Positions 31,377 to 42,501 of a DNA stretch of 64,000 nt are shown here, one piece after another; the stretch's first letter is position 1; each line of letters opens with the position of its first letter. The stretch lies in NCBI GenBank assembly GCA_964016985.1, contig OZ024828.1:28464581-28528580 (forward strand), given 5' to 3'. The DNA comes from Anodontia alba (Eukaryota; Mollusca; Bivalvia; Lucinida; Lucinidae). The notes beneath the pieces are model-generated. The model did not search any database and had not been told where the DNA came from. It saw only the letters and a list, made by a program, of their open reading frames with translations. The position numbers and the translations under genes are program-made.

Positions 31377-32690
31377 GGCGTTTGGCGATTTGTTTTTTAA
31401 AATGAGTGGGGAACGTTCAAAGATTAGGAAGATAAGGCATTTCCAAGATTTCAGAGTAAATGTCTTTTGTTTGCCACGTGGGCCCTATTTCTTAACGTCC
31501 ATCACGTAATCATTCTAGTTGAAGATGTTAATTGCACGGAGAAAAGTCGTTTGTAAAATTTACCGTGCTTTCGACACCTTTCAGGAAGTCGGGTTTTGCT
31601 TTGCGCTTTACACAGAAGAAGTAAATTCGCAAACTTTTGTCATGATTTAATGCAAAAAACATTTGTCGTTACTACCTATGCACGAAAACCTTTCATCTGA
31701 TAATTGGTTTTTGAAAAATCAAATATTTTCACTTTTTCGCATAGTAAATATGAATGCAAATTATGCAAAAAATCTATAGCGTAGGTAACTTGGAGGCAGA
31801 TTTTCAACAAGTTTCGCTTGTTCAATGTTTTTGAAATATTCATAATAGTGTTGTGAAACATGAATAATTCAAATTCAGCAAAAGAAAGGTACAAAATATT
31901 TTCTTAGACAAACTTTAAAAAAAATCACTTTACTAGAGTAAGTGCAGAGATCAAACCAATGTTTGGGCGTCAATTTAATTTTAGGGTAAATATTTAAAAC
32001 AAAGCACAGGAACAGAAAAGGCAAATGGTTTCTGATAACATAAGTTCAATCAGAACAAAATATTTTCATTTAAGATAAAACGCCAAGTAAAACACGTCTT
32101 CCGAGAAATGTTGAAAGGACAGTAAGATAAAGTCCATTATCTTAATTTACATCGCATTTCTGCAAAAAAAGGTGTATAGGAGGCTTGTTCACTTACTTTA
32201 TGACCCGCAGTATATACACGCACCTACACTCGTACACTCATACACTTGTACATTACTTTATGAGTCACTGTATTTTTTACTTCAAATATTGAGACACCTT
32301 AACTCCTTACCATATACTACTTGTCCTAAAATTTGAACGTCCATTTGACTTCCTGTTCATGTATCCAATTGGATGAGTGGCTAACAGTTCTGTGGCAACT
32401 GCTCTGCGTTTGCAGTGTTTGCATAGGCTTATCTGTCGTAACTCTAAGGGGAAACATAGCTTGCTACGATTTCAATTTTTGCGTTTTATGACGTCATTGA
32501 CATATACCTACAATCAGGTTCTCGGAGTACAATTTAAAATTTTAAACTTAAATAACTTTCTTCTTTAGAATTCGATTTTCTAAATAAAAATGATCACCAT
32601 GCTTGGTTTTCAAATTGGTGTTGACTGAAATATATTTGTTAGGAGTTGTGCGTAAGTTAATACTAATTTAGATATATGTACGTGTACTCC
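31377..32690. other. Intron or intergenic sequence, nothing recognised
   Basis: There is a short tract of ACACTCGTACACTCATACAC near 32228. No gene, hairpin or named repeat was seen. Confidence 0.5.
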
Positions 32691-32699
32691 GCCAAATTT

Positions 32700-34560
32700 G
32701 GTAAGCAGATTCCATCTCAACTACTTTGATAGCATGTATCATGCGTTTAAAATCAGTTTTCAGCATAAGATTAAGAAAAGGGGACCAAGAGGGCGAAGAT
32801 GGTCCTATATCGATCACCATAGTACCAAACAAGTGTTCAGTCAACTGACTTTTCAATTCAGGAGAAGCAGTTCAAAATCCATTTTTTTAGATGACGGCGG
32901 TAGTCGCTATCTTGGATTTTTAATCGAAACGATTTGAACTATTCGTATTAAAAAGATTTCCCGATACTTCCTACTAAGTTTCAAGTCAACTGACTTTTGA
33001 TTCAGGAGAAGACGTTCAAAACAGATTTGCAAGAGGGCCGCCATTTCGGATTGCTGATCAATGCAATTAAAACTATTTTGATTTACAAGTCATCCCGATC
33101 CTTCCTACCAAGTTTTGAGTCAACTGGCCATCCCTTCCTAAAGAAGTTGTTCAAATACATTTTGAAGATGGCCGGCATCTTAGATTTCAGATCGGAAGGA
33201 TTTTAACTGCTTTTGATCTACAAGTCGCCCGATACTTTCTACCAAATTTCGTGTCAGCTGGCCTTTTGGTTTAAGAGAAGAAAATCAAAATAGATTTTCC
33301 AGCCGAAGCTCAGCTTGAATTTCCGATCTAAACTGTTAGCTTTATTTGATCTACAAATCATCTTGATACTTCCTGCCAAGTCTTGAGCCAGTTGGCCTCT
33401 CCGTTCAGGAAGAGAAGTTCAAAACACATTTTCTAGATAGCAACTGTGGTGGTTATCTTGGATTGCCGATCAGAACGGCATGAGCTATTTTTATCTGCAA
33501 GTCACTCCTTTACTCGCTACCAAGTTTCGAGTCAAGGCCTTCCGGTTCAGGAAAATGTTCAAAATAAATTTTCAAGATTGCAGCCATCTTGGATTTCTGT
33601 TCCAAATGATTGTCGCTATTTTCTATGTACAAGTCGGTCGATATTTCCTACCAAGTTTTGTATCAAATGTACTTTCCGTTCAGGAGAAGGTTCAAAGTAG
33701 ATTTTCAAGATCGCGGCATGGCGGTCATCTTTGATTTCCGAATGAAACGATTTTAGCTGTTGTTTGATCTACAGGTAGCTTTGATACTTCCTTCCGAGTT
33801 TCGAGTCAATTCGTCTTACATTTCAGGAGAAGAAGTTCGAAGAGGATATTTAAGATGGTGGCCATTGCGACCATCTAAGATTTCGGGTCGGAACGATTTT
33901 AGCTAGTTTTGATATACAAGTCACTGCTATACATCCTATTAAGTTTTGAGTGAATTAGCCTCTCGGTTCAGGAGAAGAGGTTCACAACAGACTTTCAAGT
34001 TGGCGGCCATCTTGGATTTCAATCGAAACAAATGTTTAGCTATTTTTTTATCTACAAGTCACCCGGATACTTTCCGCCAAGTTTCGAGTCAATTGGCTTT
34101 TCGGTTCAGGAGAATGTCAAATTAGATTTTTAAGATGGCGGCAGGAGCGGCCATCTTAGATTTTCGATCGGAACGATTTTAGCTATTGCTACTCTACGAA
34201 AAGTCACCCCGTTCAAAGTAGATTTTCAAGACGGCCGTCGTATCAATCAACCTTTCGGTTCAGAAGTTCAAAAAAGTTTTTCAAGATGGCGGCTGTGCTA
34301 GCAATCTTGGATTTCCGATTAGAACGTTTTTAGCTATTTTTAATCTGCAAGTCATCCCGATACTTCCAATTAAGTTTTGAGTCAAATGGCCTTTCGGTTC
34401 ATGAGAAGAAATTCAAAATAAATTTTCAAGATGCCGGTCATGGCGGTCATCATGGAATTTTTATCGGAACGGGTTTAACTATTTTTAATTTACAAGTCAA
34501 ACCGATACTTTCTACCAAGTTTCGAGTCGACTGGCCAAGGGGTGTACGAGAAGTTGTCAT
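32700..34560 (+). repeat. Array of about 13 diverged 140-bp units
   Basis: TTCAGGAGAAGAAGTTCAAA-like blocks occur near 32860, 33003, 33271, 33405, 33546, 33680, 33823, 33966, 34106, 34260 and 34398, at 127-154 bp spacing. Each is followed by AAGATGGCGGCCATCTTGGA, then TTTTAGCTATTTTTGATCTA, CAAGTC and CTTCCTACCAAGTTTCGAGT. It ends with AGAAGTTGTCATTTAAA and GACGCCGTACGACGAACGAC, the usual close of this repeat type in molluscs (recalled, not checked). No frame is conserved. Confidence 0.85.
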
Positions 34561-34811
34561 TTAAACCAAACTGTTGACGCCGTACGACGAACGACGGACA
34601 TTGATAGATCACAACAGCTCAACTTGAGCACTTCGTGCTCATATGGACAAAATATCACAAATTTCTGATTTAAACAATATACTGACGAACAGCTTTTTTT
34701 TTTCAGATGGCATATCACTTTTGTAGCACAATGCTGGCATGACAAAGCTATTTTCAAGAGTATAAAACGAGGTTTTCCAAAAAAGAAAAACTTTAAAGTT
34801 GTGCAGAACAC

Positions 34812-34858
34812 CAGGTTTGCTTTTATCATTTCCATATGCAAATGATAAAAGTAAACCA
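34812..34858. repeat. Inverted repeat
   Basis: GGTTTGCTTTTATCATTTCC pairs with AAATGATAAAAGTAAACC around ATATGC. Confidence 0.75.
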
Positions 34859-34914
34859 GGTACTGCATCCACTATCACTGGAATTTGAACCCTAGTCCTG
34901 CTAAACCCGGTTAT

Positions 34915-35092
34915 ATCCTGCCTTTGCAAACAGTGTAGATGAAGATCAGTTGGCTTCTGAAGAAGCCAACTGATCTGGATCTACACTGTTTTGTCATAAT
35001 GAATTTGTATAAACAACCCGGATCAAGTAATCTGATTGGCTGAAAATTAGAAGTGGGCGTGGTATCTTGACTTATTCAGCATGACAAGGGTT
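34915..35092 (+). mobile_element. MITE-M copy, well preserved
   Basis: The hairpin GATCAGTTGGCTTCTGAAG with GCCAACTGATCTGGATC is nearly perfect. GATTGGCTGAAAATTAGAAG and CTTATTCAGCATGACAAGGG follow. Confidence 0.85.
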
Positions 35093-35197
35093 CAGGTCTC
35101 AAATGACAAACAAGAGACACCTTGCTGCTATGAATGTAGTCAAGAGATACATTGCAATCCAACACATGAATATATATGTGAAAACAAATGCCATTAT

Positions 35198-35387
35198 ACC
35201 CATTTATGCCGAGTGGACTCTTCTGTCTTAGCTCTTTGGGCTGGTCCATTTCCAATAGGGTATGCGGTTATTTTTTTAACAGTACTATGGTTCATAGAAA
35301 TTCCTGTAGCTCTTGTAATCAGTGTAGATCCTTAGTACACTGTTCGCCAATGTCCCTTTTATGGGACGCCAGGCATAAATGGGTTAA
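35198..35387 (-). mobile_element. MITE-B copy
   Basis: ACCCATTTATGCCGAGTGGA and GGCATAAATGGGTTAA are intact terminal inverted repeats. The hairpin cassette is reduced to CAGTGTAGATCC and a few arm bases. Confidence 0.85.
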
Positions 35388-35499
35388 TCACATACTAGGT
35401 CTCAAACAGCGACGACTCTGACAAAAGTACACCTATGAGCATGCTATTTAAGAATACGTTGCCATTTATGGGAATAAAAGTTTTCCTACAAAAGTCTTA

Positions 35500-35712
35500 G
35501 GGTGAACGGGCCCACTTGATTGATTTTCTGCCATTTTAACAAGAGAGACGACTTTTGCGATTTCCTTTTTGCTTTCCTGTACACCAAACCCCTCCTGAAA
35601 AGGGGTCTACTCTAAATGGAAAGAATTTGCTCCGAAAGGGAGCAAATTCTTTCCATTTAGAGTAGACCCCTTTTTGAGAAGAAAAACAATTAAAGTCTCC
35701 CCTTAAAGGACC
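35500..35712 (+). mobile_element. Family I element with perfect hairpin
   Basis: The hairpin (35600-35681) is almost flawless: AAAAGGGGTCTACTCTAAAT, GGAAAGAATTTGCTCC and complements. The left flank TTTTAACAAGAGAGACGACT and TTTGCTTTCCTGTAC is shared with copies at 42770 and 58483. Confidence 0.88.
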
Positions 35713-36587
35713 GTGTCAATGGAAAAGGTGTCTTCGGGAATTACACGAACAGAAAAGGCCTTGAAAAACTGGCACATATGCAGTCTAATCCAGGCTCTTA
35801 GCAAATGTCGATATATTTTACAGTTGCGATGGTTCTCTAACCAGCCAGAGAACGACGTGCCTAGTCAGATTGCGCATGCTCAGTCTGAACGGGGCGTTTC
35901 CTGCCCGCAACCACAAGCGCTCCGAAGACACACGATTTCGTTGCCTTCCTCATTAATCGTTTAATGCCTGGAATTTATATATAGTCATCCGCAGTCCTTC
36001 TAGTTTCCTGAAGGTATTAATGATGGTTTATGAGGCGTAATATTTTATTTCCCTGATTTAATCTCAGACAGCACTGGAGCATCGATGACACTCCTTTAGC
36101 AGATAATTCCTGCATACTCAATGTGGATAATTTCCGCTAATACCTATATGAGCCACGTCGCGATAAAGCACAGCCCAGATAAGACGCTTTTCTTTCCTGC
36201 AAAAAAAGTATAAGGACGAAGGGGCCGACGTCACAACCGCAACTTTTTTCCTCCACGGAGGTACCCTAATCGATTTTTATCGTTGTAGATAAATAATTTA
36301 TTAATTGACAAAATTTAAAAATGACAAGATATAAGTAAAAAGCAATTACTTTGGTAAGACGGAATAAGCCGTTCCTATGCTCTTTACTAGGAGTTAATGA
36401 ATCTAAATTTATTATTTTAAATACTCCAGATAAAACCTTTGTTTACGAAAGGCGAAGAAAACCAAGGTTATCTCCTCCATCGAATGAGACAAGATGGCGG
36501 ATTTCATTAGTTTATATGGTCACTTTTGCCTTCAGAGCTCCATGCCGACCGTCCCTATCGATATTTTTCTCATCCCTCGCCGAAAAG

Positions 36588-36655
36588 ATATGCTGTGGGT
36601 ACTCATTACAAGCGCCTCTTTGAGGCGCATCTAATGAATATACCCACACCATATG
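36588..36655. repeat. Palindrome with MITE-A-like core
   Basis: ATATGCTGTGGGTACTCATT, ACAAGCGCCTC and TGAGGCGCATCTAATGAATA, TACCCACACCATAT pair imperfectly. Flanks differ from MITE-A. Confidence 0.75.
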
Positions 36656-36799
36656 ATTTCGTTGGAAAATAACGAAAATAGTCGGGATATTCCACTAATC
36701 TGGACTTAAAGATAAAGCCTTACTTCAGGGCGTATTTCCATGGATATGGCATTTAACGGGTCGGCTGTCTAAAGTAGGTGAGCCACGCCATAAGAAAGG

Positions 36800-36902
36800 C
36801 ATGATGATGAGTTGGTGTTTAACGTCCCTTTCAACAGTTTATAGTCATGAGTTGAATTCCGCACTCAGCGGGAGTCGAACCCGGGACCTCATAACCCGAA
36901 GT
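36800..36902 (-). mobile_element. SINE-2 copy, internally deleted
   Basis: GTTGGTGTTTAACGTCCCTT, TCAACA is the tail. GGGAGTCGAACCCGGGACCT is the tRNA-like B-box region. The middle is shortened and the A-box end is missing. Confidence 0.75.
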
Positions 36903-37002
36903 TAGTGTAAACAATATTTAATTCAGAATACTATACATACAAAATGCAATAATAACGACACTCAAACAATTAACTGTACATTAAAAGGGACAGAGAAGTA
37001 AA

Positions 37003-38460
37003 AATATTTATTTATTTATTTATACAATATTTCAAGAGAGTTATACGTTTAGCTAAAATGTCTACCATGCGGCCCTCAAGAACATGAAATACAACATATC
37101 ACAACATATATACATATATACATTTAACATAGATTTGAAAGACATATGTATGTTAATGGGTCATAGAAGAACATTTTTCTCTGTCACAAACTTACATCGT
37201 TCTCCAATCACAAATGCAGAAAACAAAATCCAAAATGTATGCTAAAATGTTGAAAAATGCAATAATCAGGGGCGCATACAACATAAAATTATGATTACAA
37301 CATAAGATAAAATACTTTTAAGAGCTGAGATAGTCTTTTACAGTCCTTTGAAAACATTTAAAGATGGTGCCATTCTACCTGAGTCGGGTGGGGAGTTCAG
37401 AGGTTTTGGAGGCAAACAAGAAAATGACCTGTCACACAATGAAGTCTTGGATCGAGCAACAGTCAAGTTGCGAGTTTCAGATGACTTTAATATTTTGTAA
37501 CATGTTTCCGCGGTTGGCTCAAGTAGATTAGATATAAGTGCAGGAGTTTGGTCATTTGGCGCTTTATAAGTGAATACGGCCTTATAGCACTAATCAGCAC
37601 TGACATCACAGAGTAGGACAAACAAAACCATTTCCATATATGGTCACTATAAGTTCTTCCTTTGCAATGCTTTTTCAATGACTCTCACTGTTACACATGA
37701 GTAGTTCATTCACTGTAAAGGCTTATTTGTCCAACTGTTGTATGTCATTAATCTATTTGTAATCATTTTATATATGCGTTGATGAGGGCTATTGTACTTG
37801 AATCTACTATTTACTGGCATCGAGCCTAAGCTTTTTAAACATGTCTGCTGATGTGTCATGAAGTCAGCTTTCAAGATTATGCGGGCTACAGGCGTTTGGA
37901 GTTTATTTAGTCTTTCATTATTCATATAAGGTATTGTTCCCCAGGCGTTCGAGCCGTAATCTATGAGGGAAATGATATAGCTTTGGTAGAGAATTTTCTG
38001 AATACAGTCGACTCTCGTTATCTCGAATTCCAAGGGACTCTCTGAAATACTTCGAGATAGCCGTACCTCGACATATCAGATTTGCAGAATTGAGGAAAAA
38101 TAATTCGATTAACCACATTTAACAAATATATGTGTAATTGGACTCTTGAAGTTAGAGATACATTAAAAATAATGTGGAAAAGAGGAGAAATTGCTCCTTT
38201 GGAGCAATTTCTCCTCTTTTCCACAATATTTTTTACCTGTTGTTAGATTTTCATGTTAAGGCAGTGACCAGATTTTCACTTCGAGATAAGCGGTTATTCG
38301 AGATAAGCGAGGTCGAGATAACGAGAGTCAACTGTATTTTCTGGTACAAAAGCGGCTAGTTGTTTCAAGGGCAAAATTTGCGAAGAAATCCCAGCACAGA
38401 GATAATCAACACGGGACGTAATGTTTGGATTATATGCTATAATAATTCCTACAAGACAAA
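37003..38460 (-). mobile_element. Non-LTR retrotransposon remnant: reverse transcriptase C-terminal region and 3' tail
   Basis: On the minus strand, codons near 38340-38460 and 37710-38003 give a peptide typical of the C-terminal part of Jockey/CR1-type ORF2 proteins (KILYQSYIISLIDYGSNAWG, then ARIILKADFM and MPVNSRFKYN). A further in-frame-like piece lies at 37340-37490. The 3' untranslated part ends in an (AAAT)n tail at 37003-37024. A MITE-J splits the coding part at 38005-38334, and stops and frameshifts show the copy is dead. The catalytic YADD region is not recognisable. The element's upstream part continues at 39376-39790. Confidence 0.8.
38005..38334 (-). mobile_element. MITE-J nested inside a retrotransposon ORF
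   Basis: CAGTCGACTCTCGTTATCTC and GATAACGAGAGTCAACTG are the terminal repeats, with TA on both sides. The centre is the hairpin GGAAAAGAGGAGAAATTGCT with complement, nearly perfect. Length is 330 bp. Confidence 0.9.
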
Positions 38461-38590
38461 ATATTTAAACGTAAACGTCTAAGTACCGGCGCAAATTTTG
38501 TTCATGTTTACATAGAGATATGTGACAAGGGTATACTAAAGTTTAATAAATTTTCAATGTAACAGGTAAACTCGAACAACAATATAATTC

Positions 38591-38781
38591 TTTAACTTTC
38601 ATTGCCACATGCGATAATAACAGGCTTTTGCAAACAGCATAGATCCAGATGAGACGGCTCATATGAGCCGTCTCATCTGGATCTACGCTGTTTGATATTC
38701 AGTCTTTCAACTTTACGCATGAACTTCTTTTCAAGCGATAGTTTGTTAAAAAAGAAAAACATTTGACACCGAAAGAGTTAA
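38591..38781 (+). mobile_element. MITE-E copy, well preserved
   Basis: TTTAACTTTCATTGCCACAT and CACCGAAAGAGTTAA are terminal repeats. The hairpin (38635-38693) contains a perfect GAGACGGCTCATATGAGCCG core. Confidence 0.85.
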
Positions 38782-38870
38782 TGTTTGCTTTTATCAAGCT
38801 TTATGAAATTTCTTGATTGAAATGAAAATAGAATAGACATTAGTCTGTTTATAACACAATTTGTAATAAG

Positions 38871-38928
38871 TTTTTTTTATTTGCCGGGATTGTCACAAAC
38901 CGACGATCCCGGCAAATATAAAAAAAAT
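38871..38928. repeat. Inverted repeat
   Basis: TTTTTTTTATTTGCCGGGAT pairs with ATCCCGGCAAATATAAAAAA around an 18-bp loop. Confidence 0.8.
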
Positions 38929-39097
38929 GTCCTAAGTGAGCTAATCGAACACGCTCCTATATGTTAAAAATCCAAAGCTATATTAAGAGACCGGCACGCA
39001 TTGAAATTTCATTATTTGGCAATGGTCAATTCGAATATCTAAATTTTAAATATTATGAAGCTTTTGACTGGTATAGATTTATCAAACTAATTTATAA

Positions 39098-39375
39098 CAT
39101 TACGAAAACAAGTCTATTTAAATATACTGAAAATTTTTCCTCCAAAAAATGAAAATTTTCAGATAAAAATTCTGATATTTTTCATATTTCTGCTCAAAAC
39201 ATACATTGTGGGAACTCGTTAGAACCGCCTCGGCGAGGCAGTTCTAACGAGTACCCTCAATCAATGATTTGGAGCAGAAATAAGAAAAATAGTGTATACC
39301 CCTGTAAACCCCAGTTTTACTATATAGAAGTGGGGTTTAAGGGGGTCAACATTATATAGGCATGTTTTCGTGATG
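39098..39375 (+). mobile_element. MITE-A copy, complete
   Basis: CATTACGAAAACAAGTCTAT and GGCATGTTTTCGTGATG are the ends. The central palindrome has a few substitutions on its right arm. It sits between two parts of the retrotransposon remnant. Confidence 0.92.
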
Positions 39376-39790
39376 GGCAATTTCTTAACATTTGCTTTGT
39401 TGTTGCCTGATGCGTGGTTCAAAGAAATCTGCGGAACAATGTTTGACAATTTGATTTGCATTCAATTTCGTGTGATTTTTTTTAGTATTTCATTGTCAAA
39501 TTTTAGCTCATCTGGTAATCTATTACAAGATTCCGTACTATTGTTTTGACAGTATGTATGTGTTACCAAATAGATTGAGCATCCCGATGATCCATTACTG
39601 TATCAGAAAAAATATTTTCGTTTTGCTTTTCTAATTAGCTTTTTTGGTAAATTTCAGGTATTGTTTGTATTCTTTCCAATTTTGTTTTCTTTTATTGATA
39701 TCACGTTGACGTCGTGCCTGGGCTATTTCTGTTGTTAACCATTTGGGTAAGTATTTGGATTTTACTCGCTTTGTTTTAATATAAGTCGAG
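39376..39790 (-). mobile_element. Non-LTR retrotransposon remnant: linker between endonuclease and reverse transcriptase
   Basis: The minus strand gives KYLPKWLTTEIAQARRQRD and NWKEYKQYLK, then DHRDAQSIW and LPDELKFDNEIL. These phrases are typical of the segment between endonuclease and RT in Jockey-like ORF2 proteins. It is probably the upstream part of the copy at 37003. It is interrupted by stops and ends where the minisatellite begins. Confidence 0.65.
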
Positions 39791-39796
39791 ATTCCC

Positions 39797-41893
39797 ATGA
39801 AATGCCACAATCACGAAATACAGCCTCACCAAGGCGAAGATACCCAGGACATACCACATTTACGAAGCACAGCCTTCCCACGGCGAAGATACCCAGGAAA
39901 TACCACATTTACGAAGTACAGCCTTCCCAAGGCGAAGATACCCAGGAAATACCACATTTACGAAGCACAGCCTTCCCAAGGCGAAGATACCCAGGAAATA
40001 ACACATTTACGAAGCACAGCCTTCCCAAGGCGAAGATACCCAGGAAATACCACATTTACGAAGCACAGCCTTCCCAAGGCGAAGATACCCAGGAAATACC
40101 ACATTTACGAAGCACAGCCTTCCCACGGCGAAGATACCCAGGAAATACCACATTTACGAAGCAAAGCCTTCCCACGGCGAAGATACCCAGGAAATAGCAC
40201 ATTTACGAAGTACAGCCTTCCCAAGGCGAGGATACCCAGGAAATACCACATTTACTAAGTACAGCCTTCCCAAGGCGAGGATACCCAGAAAATACCACAT
40301 TTACAAAGTACAGCCTTCCCAAGGCGAGGATACCCAGGAAATACCACATTTACGAAGTACAGGCTTCCCAAGCCGAAATTCCCAGGAAATACCATATTTA
40401 CGAAGTACAGCCTTCCCAAGGCGAAGATTCCCAGGAAATAATACATTTACGAAGTACAGCCTTATCACGGCGAAGATACCCAGGAAAACACATTTACGAA
40501 GAACAGCCTTCCCAGGGCGAAGATTCCCAGAAAATACCACATTTACGAAGTACAGCCTTATCACGGCGAAGATACCCAGGAAATATCACATTTATGAAGT
40601 ACAGCCTTACCATGGCGAAAATACTTAGGAAATACCACATTTACGAAGTACAGCCTTCCCAAGCCAAAGATTCCCAAGAAATACCACATTTACGAAGTAC
40701 AGCCTTCTCAAAGCGAGGATACCCAGGTAATACCACATTTACGAAGTACATCCTTCCCAAGGCAAAGATACCCAGGAAATACCACATTTACGAAGTACAG
40801 CCTTACCAAGGCGGGGACACCAAGGAAATACAACATTTACGAAGTACAGCCTTCCCAAGGCGAAAATACCCAGGAAATACCACAATCACGAAACACAGCC
40901 TAACTAAGGCGAAGATACCCAGGAAATATTACGGTCACGTAGCACAGCCTTCCCAAAGCGAAGATACACAAGAAATACCACATTTACGAAGTACAGCCTT
41001 CCCAAGGCGAAAATACCCAGGAAATACCACAATCACGAAGCACAGCCTTACTAAGGCGAAGATACCCAGGAATACCACAAGCACGAAGTACAGTCTTCCC
41101 AAGGCGAACATATCCAGGAAATACTACATTTACGAAGTACAGCCTTCCCAAGGCGAGGATACCCAGGAAATATCACATTTACGAAGTACAGCCTTCCAAA
41201 GGCGAGGATACCCAGGAAATACCACATCACGAAGCACAGCCTTGCCAAGGCGAAGATACCCAGGAAATACCATATTTACGAAGTACAGCCTTCCCAAGCC
41301 GAAGTTACCCAGGAAATACCACATTTACGAAGTACAGCCTTACCAAGGCGCAGATTCCAAGGAAATACCACATTTACGTTCAGCCTTCCAAAGGCGAGGA
41401 TATCCAGGAAATACCGCATTTACGAAGTACAGCCTTACCGAGGCGAAGATACCCAGGAAATACCACATTTACGAAGTACAGCCTTACCAAGGAGAAGATA
41501 CCCAAGAAATACCACATTTACAACGTACAGCCTTACCAAGGCGAAGATTCCCAGGAAATTCCACATTTACGAAGTACAGCCTTCCCAAAGCGAGGATACC
41601 CAGGAAATACCACATTTACGAAGTACAACCTTCCCAAAGCGAGGATACCCAGGAAATACCACATTTACGAAGTACAGCCTTCCCAAGCCGAAGATACCTA
41701 GGAAATACCACATTTACGTACAGCCTTACCAAGGCGAGGACACCCAGGAAATACCACATTTACGAAGTACAGCCTTCGCAAGGCGAAAATACCCAGGAAA
41801 TACCACACACACGAAGCACAGCCTTACTAAGGCGAAGATACCCAGGAAATATCACGGTCACGAAGCACAGCATTCCCAAGGCCCAAAAGAAGG
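39797..41893. repeat. 49-bp minisatellite, about 43 units
   Basis: The unit reads GAAATACCACATTTACGAAG, TACAGCCTTCCCAAGGCGAA, GATACCCAG. Because 49 is not a multiple of 3, every strand-frame cycles through the unit over 147 bp. This creates long open frames up to 435 codons (40594-41901) and several on the minus strand. Small indels (for example near 40484, 41064 and 41377) shift register. Variant units with CACAATCACGAA and ATTACGGTCACG recur near 40880, 41030 and 41800. There is no start context, signal or homology supporting a real protein. Confidence 0.95.
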
Positions 41894-41934
41894 AGACGTG
41901 AGGAACAAATAATAACAAAATAGATGCCACATAT

Positions 41935-42250
41935 TGATTGATTGATTGTGTTGGGGTGTAACGACACGTCAACCCTTGTGGGTCATTTTGTGTCGTCTCA
42001 CAGAGAAAGGGAGAAAGGAGATAGAAGAGATAGTAGAAGAGATGAAAGAGAAGGACATGGAAGAAAGAGGAACAGGAATGAAAATGAAGAAACAGAAGGA
42101 ATAAAAACATCCCCCCTCAACCCTTACCTGCTACAAGGAAAGCAGGCTTTGCCCAACTGTAAGCCAATATCGGTGGACACCCTGGTGACGTAAGATATAG
42201 GACACCTTCGCCACATCCGACCACCCTTCAAACGCCACATAAGAAACCAC
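41935..42250 (-). mobile_element. Possible SINE sharing the SINE-1 tail
   Basis: GATTGATTGATTGTGTTGGG, GTCAACCCTTGTGGGTCATT and TGTGTCG resemble the SINE-1 tail (TGTGTTGAGG, GTCAACCCAATGGGGTCAT, GTCGAGC) in order. The rest (CCAATATCGGTGGACACCCT, GGTGACGTAAG) is unrelated. No tRNA-like head was identified. Confidence 0.45.
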
Positions 42251-42501
42251 AGACGAAAAAGAACTTCAACAGAGGTATGTCAAATGACATGTTCAGGATC
42301 TGTTTGCTAATTTTGAGCATACTGCTGTCGCTTTATCTCCTTTCTAAATCACGCGATTTTCTGATAAAGTTCATCTTTTTACTATTCTGTTTATGATCCA
42401 CGCTACAGATAACAATTTAATTGTTTGTCATCTGGTGATTATCAGGAACATTTGGTGCAAACAAGTCAGGAAATGAAACTACCACTTGTCTGTCGTTTAC
42501 A

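Noticed and set aside
39797..41893. CRISPR-like array
   Set aside because: Units are contiguous tandem copies without unique spacers, in a eukaryotic setting.
40594..41901. A 435-codon protein-coding gene
   Set aside because: It is translation of a 49-bp minisatellite. All frames look alike with a phase change per unit, and there is no unique sequence, signal or splice context.
42120..42165. Possible minus-strand exon ending at GTAAGGG
   Set aside because: It lies in a SINE-like repeat and the peptide has no resemblance to the channel.
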